A program made the translations under genes and the position numbers. 64,000 nt of DNA, from positions 372,001 through 436,000 of the forward strand of contig NW_019028980.1 in assembly GCF_002105155.1 (NCBI RefSeq), in the 5' to 3' direction. The notes below the pieces were generated by a model. It worked only from the letters and a program-made list of their open reading frames with translations, was not told the DNA's origin and searched no databases. Below are positions 47,716 through 60,016 of this stretch, piece after piece (position 1 is the stretch's first letter; each line of letters starts with the position of its first letter). Source of the DNA: Lobosporangium transversale (taxonomy: Eukaryota; Mortierellomycota; Mortierellomycetes; Mortierellales; Mortierellaceae).

Positions 47716-50700
47716 TCATGCGATATGACTCGAGGTGCCGGTGCCGGATACAGTAGTATTAGTGTCCATCCTTGAGTCCCCAAGCGCCTCATTCGATGTG
47801 TACGCGTCCTGACCAACATGTCGCACACTCGGACTGCCGCTATGTCCGTACTGCTGGTGGTCCTGCACAAAGTGCTGAAGCGCAGTCTTGACACGTTCGC
47901 GGACATCTGGTACAGAATCTGTAACCAGGGAATGCAATCGGTCCTCCACACCCATACTCCTCAGTATGGCCACTCGCTCATGCACTCCGTGAGCCACATC
48001 CTCCTCCGACCATGTCAAATTGATGATAACCCAAATAGCAGCAACACGGATGGAGGCAGCTTCATGCGACATTAATCCAAGCACAGATCGGAGAATACCT
48101 GACCGTTTCATGATACTCTGCCTGTGATACTCAGTCCCTGTAGCGATGTTGACCAAGACATAGAGAGCCTAAGTATCAAGGTAGGAAACAGAAGGAAAGC
48201 AGGGGTTTTTTTTTTCTTCTTTAGCGCGGATTCTTTTAATGCAATAAAAGAAAAAAGGATGGGAGGGGGGGATGTGGAAATCGATATTCTCCATACGAGT
48301 TTAAGCATTACAAAGAGAAAACACTTACATGATCGAGCATCCGAATGTCATCCCAAGTTAATTTATCCTCGATAATACTAAGTAACTGACCAGGTCCAAG
48401 GCCATTAAAGACCAGATCAATGTCTTGATTCCTCTTGCAAGCTAAGTTTCTGACAAGATTCAAGGCTTGCTCCTGAATATCCAACTCTGCATCATTCAAT
48501 AATGCTGCTAGACTGTGAAACCCAAGTTGGCGCATGACTGTCTCTTTTACCTCCGAATCAGCCTCATAGACTAGATTTTTGATGGCCCATACAGCGTGTA
48601 AGCGGACAATGTTGTCACCATAGCCAATCATCTGCACAAACTTTGCGACTACCCCGCGTTCCATCAGACTCTTCTTCATAGGTGAAACGTCGAGAACAAT
48701 ATTACATAGAGTTGCTGTTGCAGAACTAAGGACGCCAGGGTCAGAATCGCTTAACAACTATAAATGGATATGTATGCGGGAGAATGAGAAAGGATATCAT
48801 GGGTCCATGCCATATCATAGCAGTGAATCGACAACATTTAAAGTTATCCTCCGTATTTTACCTGGAACAAAGGAGCCTCAATGCCGGCATCAACTAGACT
48901 TGTCCGCAGGCTACCAACACTCCTTGATAGACTGCGAGTGCACTGGCAAGCTGCTGCACGAACACCAACAGAGGGATGTGACATGGCAGTAACAATATGC
49001 GGGAGTACCTTGGCCTCAATAACCTGCCGTCTACAATATTCTTTGATCTGGCTAATAGCCGCCAGCGCTAGCAGTGAGTTCTGGTAAAGAATATTATTGT
49101 ATTAATAAAAAAGAGAAAGAACGAGCTCAGAGCATCATTCTGAAATTGAAACCAAGATGGCCCAGATTATTAGTATGTACATACCTCTTTGAGTTTGTCC
49201 TTTTGGCCGACGATACCATACACATTATCCTCTTCGCCCATGTGACTGATAATAGATGCCAACTTGGGGATGGCCTCCATATCACATACGGCTTTTTGCA
49301 TGCTTTCACTCTCCCAGACCAAATATGCTATAAAGATAATATGAGATAGGTCTTATTAGCCTTAAGCATCAATGCTTTAACAATTAACGGATGGACATTC
49401 AAAACGGAGTTGTCGTGTTCAATCATACCTAGTACTTTTGGTGCAGTCTCTTGAACAATGCCATCCAATTGCAACATCTTGACGAGTACAGGAAGTACAG
49501 TTAACATGATGTCGCTATTGTGCTCTTGAATTACGCCTGCTCTGTTCATATATGTTAAGCTAAAGGTGGCGTAATAAGTTTAAGCAATGTCTGTCAGCTG
49601 GGGATCAAAGAGAAACTACAATTGCTGGAGCGCTAGCATATGATTTGACATAACGATCCAGATACCGTCATACCAAGTGACCGCTGCAAGTCGCATTGTT
49701 GGCGATTTATCACAAGCAAGTCGGAGAATGTATGGCGCAGGTCGCTCGCCTGTCTCCACTATTTATAAAGAAGGATAGGCAGAAATTGAGAGATTTGTTA
49801 GAACACATTTATTGAAATGGATGATGCAGGACATTAACTTTGTTGCAGACTTACATCTCATATTAGCGATATGATGAGCTAATTCAGAGTTATCCTTGAC
49901 TAACGCTGCGAGGGCACCAAGAGCTGCCTCCTGACTCTTGGAGATACCACTGACCAGCAATCGCATCAGTAGAGGGATGGCTCCACTGGCAGCGATCTGT
50001 ATCTGCTGATCAGTCGTCTCACAGCATCTTGCAAATATAGAAGCAACCAATTCTGCTGTATGAAGCATAATAACCTCTTGATTCGATCTATAACTGGTGC
50101 TATAGGTATCAAGTAATTGTACTAATACGTTCAAGTGGTTACCCTGCGTCATAAAGAGCGTTGGGTCAATATCCTTTCTTACAATCCAAAATAAAACTGG
50201 TTCAGCCACCACAAAAATAAAAGGAGTATGAGTTGTTACCATAAATAGCTCCTGCCTCGACACTTTTGGTGAGGCATAGATTGCATTAAGTGTACGTGCA
50301 GCAGCTTCGATCAGTTTAGGGTCTCCAGCGGGGTTGAGACAATCAAGTAATGGTCCGATAACGCCCGAATTTGTCAAAGCAAGGATGTTGGCTTCATCGC
50401 CTAGAGAAGTTGGTGATCAGTCTGTTGTTCAGTAGGAATCCAGTTTAATCCAGTCCCAGTCCAATTGATTTTTTTTCTTCCTTTCCTTTTTTTTTTTTTT
50501 TGTGACCGACTTCTCTTTTGAAAGTTCTAGTACGCAAATAATTACCAAAGGCAAAACTTCCTAGCACGATGACTGCCTGTGTTTTTAATTGTGGATCCTT
50601 TTCGTCCCTAGTAGTAACGATGTCCTTTAACCTACATTCGACAGGCGACACAATTCCAATAGCAGTAAGGGAGAGGAGAATGTTATTGTGTTAGCACACA

Positions 50701-51268
50701 TTTAAAAATCAGGAGAGAGAATGCGAAACGACTGCCTCAGGGGAGGCAAAAGAAGAAGGGGAAGGCCACGAATGGAGGTAAAATAATAATAATAATAATG
50801 TTGGAGCACGAGCCATGTCCATGTTTGCGAATCCCATAGGCTCAATTCCTTGTCTGATGAGAATGTCGATTGCTTGACTTGTGGTGTGGTTGTATAGTGT
50901 GAAATCACACAAGGCACGGACGTATTGTGCATGGCATTGACAAAGTGCAATGTCATGGGTTGTTTTCTTTTTCTTTTTCTTTTTTTTACATTTTTATGCT
51001 ATCGACAATCTGTACCGACATTTACATCAGCATGAACAAGGTGTAGAACTGGTTGACAGTCTGTTCTCTTTGCCCCTCTATTCCTCTGATAGTGTGCAGT
51101 AATAAAACAATACCTTGAAACAATACCGAGTTGAATATAAAGATCCTTTTTCGTCTTGTTGCCAATGATGTTATTCTTGATAAATCGAAGCGACCTTATG
51201 CGCTCAATGGTGACTGCCTGTCCTGCTTCCAACTGGGAAACAGCGACTTCATGTGGAGTGAGAGTCAT
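47716..51268 (-). CDS. ARMC8/Gid5-like armadillo-repeat subunit of the GID/CTLH ubiquitin ligase
   Basis: Scaffold subunit that in yeast (Gid5/Vid28) and animals (ARMC8) links substrate receptors to the GID/CTLH E3 ligase. Ten exons: 51268-51114, 50631-50546, 50400-50240, 50173-49855, 49758-49674, 49559-49429, 49327-49185, 49080-48862, 48757-48329 and 48168-47716; 726 residues. Armadillo-type helices fill almost the whole protein, for example LKTQAVIVLGSFAFG, VRAAACQCTRSLSRSV, VRLHAVWAIKNLVYEA, IQEQALNLVRNLACK and IRVAAIWVIINLTWSEED. The latter blocks match the conserved C-terminal repeats of ARMC8. The last ~60 residues are Ser/Thr/Gly-rich and variable. Intron 3 (50239-50174) is only 66 nt, a multiple of three without an in-frame stop, so its retention would add 22 residues. 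Confidence 0.9.
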
Positions 51269-54200
51269 GGTGTGTATGGTGTATATGGTGTATATGATGG
51301 AGAGTGTATACCGATTGTTTTCTGCAATCGTGACGATACCTGGGAGAAAGGAAGAAGGAAGAAGAAGAATAGAAAAAGAAAAAAGAAAAAAAAAAAGAGA
51401 GAGATAGAAAAGAGATAGAGAGAAGGAGAGGAGGAAGGAAGGGAAGGAAGTAAAAGTGGAACAGATATTAAGAAGAATGTTTAAGCTGAGTTCAAGTGTG
51501 TGCAGTACAAAAGTCACAGTTGAGAGTTGAGAAGGTAGTAAGGTGAGCTTGGGGCATAATTAAAAAAGAAAGAGATGAGGGGTGGGGAGTGAGTGGCTGG
51601 TTATTTTAGAAATTAGAAATGGACATGGTGTGGATGGCTGGAATCTTGGGACATGTGTTACAATAAATAATGTAACACACCACATCAAAGAAAAAAAAAG
51701 GAGGAGAAAGGGATGGGCAAAAGGAAATAACGACGAACAAGAGAAAAGATTACGACGTCCCTATATGCTGATTCTATATTCTTTGAGATCCACAATGCAT
51801 AAAGACGTGTAGGTCAATTGTGGCACAGTCGATTAAGACAACTTATCCTGCTATCCATCCTTGTTATCGCTAGACCATCCATCTGCCACGGATTGTGTTC
51901 GTAATGCTACTCTTTCCATCCTTATGTTCATATTCATGTTCATGGCTTCGAGCTGTTGACGAAGCAATTCCAGATCAGTTTGTGTTTATAAGACCAAGGA
52001 GACTTTCGTTCCAAAAGGTTTGCCCTTGTTATGACGTTGATGGTTATGATCTCTTTCTTTCCTTTCTTCACAGAACACAGCTTTATTTTCGCTATTTTTG
52101 CTTCAACCATAAGATGCCATAAGATGCCATTTACTGCGAACTTTATTCTCCTTATCCATCATATAGTATATATATACTTTTCCTTCTTTTCCTTGTTAAA
52201 AACGAGTGCAATGTCAATGGTATTTATTCTTTTTTTCCCTCGACCTTATTCACAACTAAATTGTCGCAGTCAAAAAAAAAAGGATAGCCATGTTAGATCT
52301 ACAAGGCTGCCAATCTAGGAACACATTTGTAAGGAGACAAGATTTTATCCTTCCAAATCCACACCTCATCCTTGTTATTAAACCCCCCCCCCCCCCCCAA
52401 ATCCACACTATTGAGAGGAGAGAATGTCCCTCCAGAAAACGAATGTTACACATTCGTCTTTGCGTCTAAAAGTTTAACCATATTTCTTTTATTAACGTGT
52501 TAAGGAACAACCGCAGCCAATATCTTAATATCTTAAATTTTGACAGTCGTCTGCGCAATAATATACTAAAATTCAAAGTTACCTATCATTTAGATACCAT
52601 ATACTCCATATCGGGTTATTGCACCTAGAAATATTGAATATAAACCTGGAGGCTCTTGATTGCAGAGAATTGGCACGTTTGATTTGAGAAAACAACATTT
52701 CTTACTACCCTCATCCAATGACAGAGGTGCTTGGTATTTAACTCTCAAAAACTTAGCAAGAAACGGCTTGAGTCCCGATAACGATAATTTCATTATAATG
52801 TCACATAGTTCTCGTAGCATCCATATAAAAAAGGATATTTGCTATATATACCAGGTCTACTTCCAGGTTTTTTATTGCTTTTGCATGCCATCCATTTAAT
52901 CATTCACTGGCAGTGAATAACAATAATATATCATCAAAAGATACAGCCTAAACGCAATCTCTCCTCTTGAAGACGGAATGTCGTCAAAGAAAGTATCTAT
53001 AGAGCTCGTGGTTCCTATCATTTCAGTCCAAAGAACCCAAAGGGCTAAGAAGTTATTCCACCATCAAGAGTGGATCAATCTATAAAAGTATTTAAAAGAG
53101 TTAAAATGCACCGAACTTATACATTGGTATTGGAGATCTTCCAACTATGCGTCGGAGCCTAGGAGCTTGTGGGACCAATAAAAGGGATGAATGGGTATCA
53201 GGAAATATACCAGTATGAAAGACTTGAGGAAGTGCAGTTGACAAAGCAGAGCCACATGGAGGAGCTGATCACTGCAAGGCGCCATTTCGCTAAGGATCAC
53301 AAGTCTGAGATTCCAGTACTGAGAAAGTTAGCAAATTTAGCTATTAAACAGCTTAGATTTACATCAAACACCATCCCGAGCAGTATGAGCTTCCTCCCAC
53401 TTATCCATTTATTCTGATTTTGTTCCCGAAGATCCTCACATCTTTAGCGATTTTTCCAGCCTTGCTCCTTCATCCAACACAGTTTCATTCGATAAAGTGC
53501 ATATCCTTTCTTTTCATGATTTATTGGCAAATTTCCCGATTAACAAAAATAAGAACAAATGACGAAGTAGGTGGTTTATAGCCTGCCACAAGCTTTATGT
53601 TTCATTCCTTGGGGGGGGGCGGTTGGAGATATAGGCTTTGACTCGCCTGCTCAGTTGCACGCAGGTTATCCAAAAGATTAAAGTTTGCGTCTTGGACCTG
53701 TTGGAGGATGTGCGCTAGCTTTAATGTATTCTATGGTAGGCAAGATTTGCCCATTAGTGTGAACACTGGATTTCACGCCCGGAAGGCCTGAGCTATTTTT
53801 TTGCTACTATACCTGTCGTGTGGTGCGCATAGTTCCATCCAGCATAGAAAACTGTCTCGCCGTCTCCGTTAAAGGCTATCGATGAGCAAAAAAAAAACCT
53901 TGATGAATGAGAACCCGTAGTACGTGCTAACATCTGCTCTTATCATAAATCCATGACCTGAAATAACGGCGATTTATTCTTTGTAACCTCAGGAAGTTCG
54001 GCATCGAGATTAACGGCCTAAGTGAGATAGTGAAATAATGACAGTAGTTAAGTAAATCAAATGAGTACCGGAAGTTATGGCCCTCGTGAAGAAATAAGCT
54101 CAGGCAGATGAAAAGATAAGGTGAGTCAGCAATAAAAATACTGTCCTGATGGAGCTCAATTCCTTTGTCATCGCTACCTTGACAATCGCGAACAAGTCAA

Positions 54201-54310
54201 GGACTGTGCTCTGTGCCTTATCTTTAATATGTAGTTTAGATGCCCATGAGCCGTCGTCAACAAACATGACTTTCTATATTTCGTATCTGTTCCTGATAAA
54301 TTGTATGAGG

Positions 54311-54343
<33 letters not shown>

Positions 54344-54511
54344 TGACTCGAAATGTATACGAAATGAGCAAATGAGGAGATTGGCAACTGATAAGCCAGG
54401 ACTGATCAAAGTATAAAATGAAGAGCTGTGGTCAGAAAATAAATCATTAAGTATACCTCCATTTTTTACATTTCAGCGTCCACCAACCCATTCCACATCA
54501 AGTAAATTAAC
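51269..54511. other. 3.2-kb intergenic region, no supported gene
   Basis: It holds the upstream region of the ARMC8-like gene (GA-rich stretch at 51340-51460) and of the GNAT gene. An open frame at 53169-53417 (82 codons, with QLTKQSHMEELITARRHF) is too short and isolated to call. Other visible items: C17 at about 52382-52398, G9 at about 53611, and an A30 run at 54310-54340. Base composition and scattered short frames suggest decayed sequence. Confidence 0.5.
54412..54419 (+). promoter_or_regulatory. TATA box of the GNAT gene
   Basis: TATAAAAT about 93 bp upstream of the ATG at 54512, a normal core-promoter distance. Confidence 0.55.
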
Positions 54512-55224
54512 ATGGCTGAGTACAGTACCCGTCCAGCAAAGGAGACAGATTCTTCGCAAATCAATGACATCGTCAATTATGAGATCAAAGTCTCTGTCAA
54601 CAACTTCAACTATGGTCCACGGTCAGAGGATGCATGTCTTGAATGGTTCAGGAGCACAATTCAAGGCGGATACCCAATTCTTGTTGCAACCACTATCGTC
54701 GAAGACAAGGAGTTGGTTGCAGGATATGCATCTTTAGGAAGCTTCAGACAAAAGGATGGATATCGTTTGTGCGTCAAAAACCGAAGTTAAGCAAAAATGA
54801 GATTTTTTTATTTTATGAATGAAAACTAAGAGTTATTACCATTACTATCTTTTATCTTGTAGCACCGCAGAATACTCATTGTATATCCATCATGAGCATC
54901 GAAAACGCGGCCTTGGACGAATGTTACTGAGAGAACTTTTGGCAGAAGCAAAGAGGCGTAACTTCCATGCAATCATTGGTAAGTAGAGAGCACACTATCC
55001 TTAATCAGTATCACATCAAGCAAGCAACATAATGATGTTGCTTACTCTATACTTGCAAATTCCTGCGCAACTTATTTGTTCATATAGGAAGCATCAGTGA
55101 AGGCAATGAAGCAAGTCTACGCCTGGCTGCCGAGTTCGGATTCAGAGTAGTTGGAACCATGAAGGAGAACGGATACAAGTTCGATCGATGGATCGATAAT
55201 ACATTTATTGAGCTACTTCTGTAA
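54512..55224 (+). CDS. GNAT-family N-acetyltransferase (phosphinothricin-acetyltransferase-like)
   Basis: Acetyl-CoA-dependent N-acetyltransferase; close relatives acetylate amino acids or amino-acid analogues, but the substrate cannot be read from sequence. Exons 54512-54768, 54863-54978 and 55088-55224; 169 residues. It starts STRPAKETDSSQINDIVNYE, typical of the PAT subgroup's N-terminal helix region. SLYIHHEHRKRGLGRMLL carries the acetyl-CoA pyrophosphate loop R-K-R-G-L-G. The C-terminal part, IIGSISEGNEASLRLAAEFGF then VVGTMKENGYKFDRW, matches motif B of the same subgroup. Intron 1 uses donor GTGCGT. Length is normal for a single-domain enzyme. Confidence 0.9.
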
Positions 55225-55757
55225 ATGATCTTCAGCTTGCTCAGTGATCAACATTTGAATAGTATAGCTATAACAAATGGCCCACCTCTTAAATTTTTCC
55301 ACTGTAGAATCTTACCCTACTTGCCAGTTCAGATCCACTTAGACTTGTCAAAGTTGATCACTTTTCTCATCTTTTGTACCATCATCATCTCTTTTTCCTA
55401 GGTCGAAGACGATATCAAGTTGGAGACAAAAAATAAATAAAAATTTGCAAATATCATTCAAGTCAACTATTAGTGCACGCCATTTTGTTGTTGTTGTTTC
55501 TGGTTTTGGTTTTTAAAGGTTGGTTTTATTGGATGTAAACTGGTGCCTCAAAAGACTGATTAAAAAAGATGGAAAGGATAAGAACTGCTCCAGCTGAAAG
55601 AAACCGAAAAATGGGGCCGCGTTTCCTCCAGCAACGGCCAGGCCAAATAACTCTTCTGCTTACAAAAATTTTCAGCCGTCTTTGAAACAAAATGACTCGT
55701 CTCCTCCTTCTTCTTCCTCTCAGGCTATCCAAGGACCGCGCTTATAGCTGCTGACGT
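55225..55757. other. Intergenic, 533 bp between convergent GNAT and eL41 genes
   Basis: 3' flanks of both genes; AATAAA-type words occur near 55434 on the plus strand. No further gene is seen. Confidence 0.5.
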
Positions 55758-55835
55758 TTACTTGGAGCGAGCTCTCATTTTTCTTCTTTTGCGCTTGAGG
55801 CGGCGAACGCGCTTCTTCTTCCACTTATCTCTCAT
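55758..55835 (-). CDS. RPL41: 60S ribosomal protein eL41
   Basis: A 25-residue, almost wholly basic peptide, MRDKWKKKRVRRLKRKRRK followed by MRARSK, matching the universal eL41 (yeast MRAKWRKKRTRRLKRKRRK type) in length and pattern. It sits at the subunit interface of the ribosome. The ATG is directly preceded by CCGTATAG, a good 3' splice site, so a 5' UTR intron ending right at the start codon is likely. It is far too short for usual gene finders. Confidence 0.95.
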   Translation of the reverse strand: MRDKWKKKRVRRLKRKRRKMRARSK

Positions 55836-56020
55836 CTATACGGTTTGTATTAAAATACATATTATTCGTCGTTAGCAGACATAGTTAGATGATGGTGCGC
55901 AGAACAGAAGCTGACATTTTTAAAAAAGGCTCCGGAAACATAACAAGTGAAAGTAAGAAAAAGGGTATTGAGCCGATAACCACTGCTGAAAGGCTGAAGA
56001 ACTCGGGTTAAACACCAGAG

Positions 56021-56051
<31 letters not shown>

Positions 56052-56677
56052 TTTTTCATTATTGTCATTATTATTCATGGGACGATATTTAATTCAATCT
56101 TCAGTACACGAAAGCAGTATGTTGAGTAATGTCGGTAGTATTGACTGACAGACGGATTGCTAACGTTCAGTTGAATGGATGGATGGATAGATGAACGGAT
56201 GGATGGATAGAAACGAAAAATTTCTAAAACCTGATATAATAGTACTGTTTAGGGGTACCTTGAATAAATCTTGGAAAGGAGGGAGAGAAAAACAGTAAAC
56301 CAGAACAACAAGGGAAATTTAAGCGATTGTCTTGTGGCTTGTCATTACATTTGCATATCTCAGCAAAGGCAATTATCCATCTTGTAGGGATTCAAGAGGC
56401 CGAAAAAGAGCTTTATTTTTATATAGTTCCATGGTAATATTAAATCAAGGAAAAATTCATACAAAAAAATGTCTCGATGCTCAAGAAAAAGATCATCTAA
56501 ATGCTTCTTTCGGTACGCAGTCTCCACTTGCTTGGTTATTGTTTTTGTACTAGAATTGTGGGTTTCTTTCTTGCTCTTCAAGTGACTCCATGATTCTCAA
56601 TAATTTAAAGGCTGACGCGCCGCATACGTGCGGCATAGGAGGGGAATAAAAAGGGAGAAGCCATCGTGTAGGAAGGG
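55836..56677. other. Intergenic, 842 bp upstream of eL41
   Basis: It should contain the eL41 promoter and probably a non-coding first exon. A T-rich run at 56020-56056 (plus strand) and a GGAT-type imperfect repeat at 56175-56210 are visible. I see no other coding region. Confidence 0.5.
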
Positions 56678-57160
56678 TTATTTCTTTGCAGCCTGTGGTC
56701 CTCCTGCCGCCTTTAGGGCCTCCTTAGCAGCTTGTTTTGCTCGCATAATCTCGGCATCACTACAAATGACATTCCAGAATATATTGACGAAACAGAGCTT
56801 CTAGTCGACTATTCTAACCGTAATTCTATAGCATATCTTTCTTTCAACTTTGAGCAAGTTATGATGCTGTTTATAAACATGAGAAACTTACGACTCTGCA
56901 CGCTTAGCATAGGAGACGCCAGTAGAGTTTTTGCTCTTGTTTTGCTGTGCTGCCTTCTTCTGTGCCTTAGCACGGTCCATTTCACGCTGATTGCCACCTA
57001 ATGGGTTGAGTAGCACATGTCAAAAGTCTCTCAGAATGTTTGTTAATCTGTACTGTAGGCTTCATCCAAATTTAATAGAGCGAGATGAACCAGTCCTGAC
57101 TTTCTCGTATTGAAAAAAAAGCAATTGGACAAGGGAAATTTAGGGACACCTACGAGTCAT
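56678..57160 (-). CDS. SERF/4F5-family small protein
   Basis: Small EDRK-rich factor family; animal SERF and worm MOAG-4 modify protein aggregation and bind nucleic acid. Exons 57160-57154, 56997-56892 and 56759-56678; 64 residues. It starts MTRGNQREMDRAKAQKK, the 4F5 signature (MTRGNQRDLAR type), with the first coding exon only 7 nt long (ATG ACT C). The remainder is Lys/Ala/Gln-rich (NKSKNSTGVSYAKRAESDA, KQAAKEALKAAGG) and largely helical. The splice joins recreate the family sequence exactly, which supports the tiny first exon. Confidence 0.92.
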
Positions 57161-57669
57161 TTTTTCGGGTTTGAAATATGGATTGATGAATGTTTGAACG
57201 TTATGATGGGTGTTAAAGATGTGGAATACGGGAGAGGGGAGAGAAGGAAAAGGATGGGTGTATTTTTATTTTGAAACTTCTAGAACGAAGGATTGATTAT
57301 GGAGAGCAGCTGGCACAGCTGAGATTGATATCCCACTTTCTTTGTATACAAATACCATCGCTGGAGGATCATATCACGTGTAACAATCTTTATGAACTTT
57401 GTCTTGCTTTCACATTCAATTCATTTCTTTCTTCACTCAACAATTAGCACTTGCTGCTGCATATACCGTTACTCAAGAGCTGCAACTAATATTAAGGAAG
57501 AGCGAGAAAAGAAAAGCAAAATTCTCTGGATACATTGCCCGCCTTTCCCCTACACATTCAAAAAGACAATTATATTTACACACATTGTTTGCTCATTGGA
57601 CTATTTTTGAATTGTTCATTCTACACTGCATTCTCAACCTTATTAATACTTTCTCGACGTACATTCATC
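57161..57669. promoter_or_regulatory. Divergent promoter region, SERF and FIBP-like genes
   Basis: A 509-bp spacer between two outward-facing starts. A purine-rich patch lies at 57220-57260 and TC-rich sequence precedes the FIBP start. I see no clear TATA box. Confidence 0.5.
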
Positions 57670-59231
57670 ATGTCAGAGTGGATGGTCACCACGTCAAGTG
57701 CAGTTGTTCTGGACGAGGCGATTCTGCAGCTCTGGTTGCTCGGACACAGTGGTAGATACAAACCGACAAAACAATTCATTATGTTCGTTTTTTTATTACA
57801 GTGATCTGTCATGGTTATTCATTTGTTTCCTCCATGTTTCAGTTGAACAAGCAACGACTCAACGAATGCCTGCTATTCAGCCGCCTGTGCCCTTGCGCGT
57901 GCTCAAGAGCTATATCACATCTCAATACAGGACCTATGAAATGATGCACCATTATCTACACCACCCTCGGCACTTTGCAGGGCAATTCATGTTCCCTCTG
58001 TCTCACAGCGCAAAACAACATCTCATTGAAAAGTAATATACAAACATATTCTTTTTTTTTTTTTTTTTTTTTTTTGAGTCTTAAAACAAAGAAAATCACT
58101 CCTGACCTTTTATACTCAACATCAGTTCTACCACTATCTGCAACAATTTCTCATACCTTTTAGGTATTACAGCTTTGATGAGTCTGTTATTAGGGAAATT
58201 CTTGGCAAGAAGCTCAACTCGAGGACCAGGAAGGATTTGGATGAAGTGCACGAGAAGACAGGGGTGAAGATTATTAGCTGTCGTAGACAGGTACATATAA
58301 ATATGGCTCATGATTCAGGTCCTATTTAGAGTATATAGAATCCTCTTATGCTAATATGTCTGGTGTAAATTCCTCACTTTGATTTTGCCCCATAATATAG
58401 TTTGACAACTTGAAGCGAGTCATGAAAAAAGTTGAGGATGCGGAAGGCAGAACATTGGTTCAGGATATAGAACACCAGTTCTTGTTGCCACATTACCTAG
58501 CTAGGTTGGTCTCTATTCAGGGGAGATACAATGTGGATTGACATGCAGACTCGTCGGTGTACTGGCAGTCCCCCCATTAACATGAAATCCTTTACTTGTA
58601 CATTTTCTGCCAATTAAGACAATACGCTCATATCCTATTTATAGCAAACAACAGGTTGGACACATTCCGGAAACGACTCTCATGTTACCAGTTCTCAGAT
58701 TTTGAATATTGCGGAGCGGTTCTAATGCAGTATTGGACTGCATCCACTATGGACACATTACCAGAGTTTGATCCACAGTTAGCACAAGATGTCCGTGACC
58801 TTAAATCGCTCGTGCTGAACGACCGGGCAGTCATAGATGAACTGCGGAACCGAATCTCGAACAACCTTTCACAATCCGCTCATCCTCCAGTCTTAGAACG
58901 GATACAGAGCAATTTTAAGGTCGTGCTGCGGAATATGTTGTCGATAGGCTGTATGATCAACCAACAAAAGGAAGTTCGGAATATTTTGGGTGAGATTGCA
59001 GACAAGCTAGTCGATGCATTTATGCAAGTCGGGTGGTCCTCAATTGACATGGATGCATTTTATAGTGCTATGGCTGCAGAATTCCAAAATACAGCTAGTT
59101 TGGCAAGTCGTTATCGCGAGCGGTACGGGACAAATTGGATACGACTCATCACAGGGATAAAACTGATTTCTATACGACTTTTTAAGCAACCTACATCGCA
59201 GTCGATATTGGCGCGTAGTTTTACTAGATAA
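57670..59231 (+). CDS. FIBP-like (acidic FGF intracellular-binding protein family)
   Basis: Homolog of animal FIBP, an intracellular protein of uncertain biochemical role. Exons 57670-57751, 57843-58032, 58164-58290, 58401-58504 and 58619-59231; 371 residues, close to the 364 of human FIBP. Matching blocks: LQLWLLGHS, VIREILGKKLNSRTRKDLD, KTGVKIISCRRQFDNLKRVMK (split by an intron), QHFLLS-like HQFLLPHYLARQYA, ILFIANNRLDT, VLMQYWTAS and NFKVVLRNM. The protein is mostly helical with no signal peptide or membrane segment. Start is the first ATG in the frame. FIBP is absent from common yeast and mould models as far as I know, so its presence fits an early-diverging fungus. Confidence 0.88.
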
Positions 59232-60016
59232 CATCTTCCTGCAGTTTTCGTCCTTCTTTTTTCTTTTTTCTTTTACATATACCGGGTTACAAGGCAAAAG
59301 CAACCTATTCGCGATCTCTTTACAGTGTTATCAAGTTAACACATATATAATACAGTTTCTTTTTATTTACGGTCTGGGTAACAATTGCATAAGTAGAGTA
59401 TTAATAATCAACTTTTGAAGGACAGAACGTAATTCTTGTATATCGATGGGGAAACATGTGTTAACAATTCAATTATGGGTTGTACACTGTGGGTATACGT
59501 TTTTCTATGCAGTAAAATCCAGAAAACCCTTTGAATAAATTTAAATGTACTAAAAAATAAAAAAAGCCAGGATCACAAAGAATATGCAACACGTAACAAG
59601 ATGGTATTTTTATATGCAAACATTAAAAATGTGTAATTGGGTAGGGCTATTGCTCAAAGTTTTGATTTTTGAGTGCACAGAAGGCCCTTGCTTAGTAGAA
59701 ATCAATGCATTCCAGCCTGATGGATGTAGTAGATCTTGTACCCTGCCAATGATATCACATTCACCCATCTCGCTTTTTAAAAATCCGCAGTCTTTTTTTT
59801 TTTTTTCAATGGCAAGGCGTGTTAATGATGAGAGAGTAATTCTTTGAGACACGCTCTAAGAGCTAAGGGTATAAAAAGTATAAAAAGGAAGCAAAGAACA
59901 AGCTACTTCCCTTATTCTTTCGCCATCTCTGACACATACAACATACACACACATACAGAAGTGCCCATCTGCAAAGGCTTTATAGGATCTTTCAGCAATA
60001 TTGACAAAAATTAAAG
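59232..60016. other. Intergenic, 785 bp upstream of the GST gene
   Basis: AT-rich 3' flank of the FIBP-like gene and promoter of the GST gene, including two TATA-like words at 59870-59886. No coding sequence is supported. Confidence 0.5.
59870..59886 (+). promoter_or_regulatory. Tandem TATA boxes of the GST gene
   Basis: TATAAAAAGTATAAAAA, two TATA words 9 bp apart, about 130-147 bp upstream of the ATG at 60017. A CA-rich stretch suitable for transcription starts follows. Confidence 0.6.

Noticed and set aside
53169-53417. Isolated 82-codon frame
   Set aside because: It has a plausible helical composition but no family, no splice context and no neighbour support; listed only within the intergenic description.
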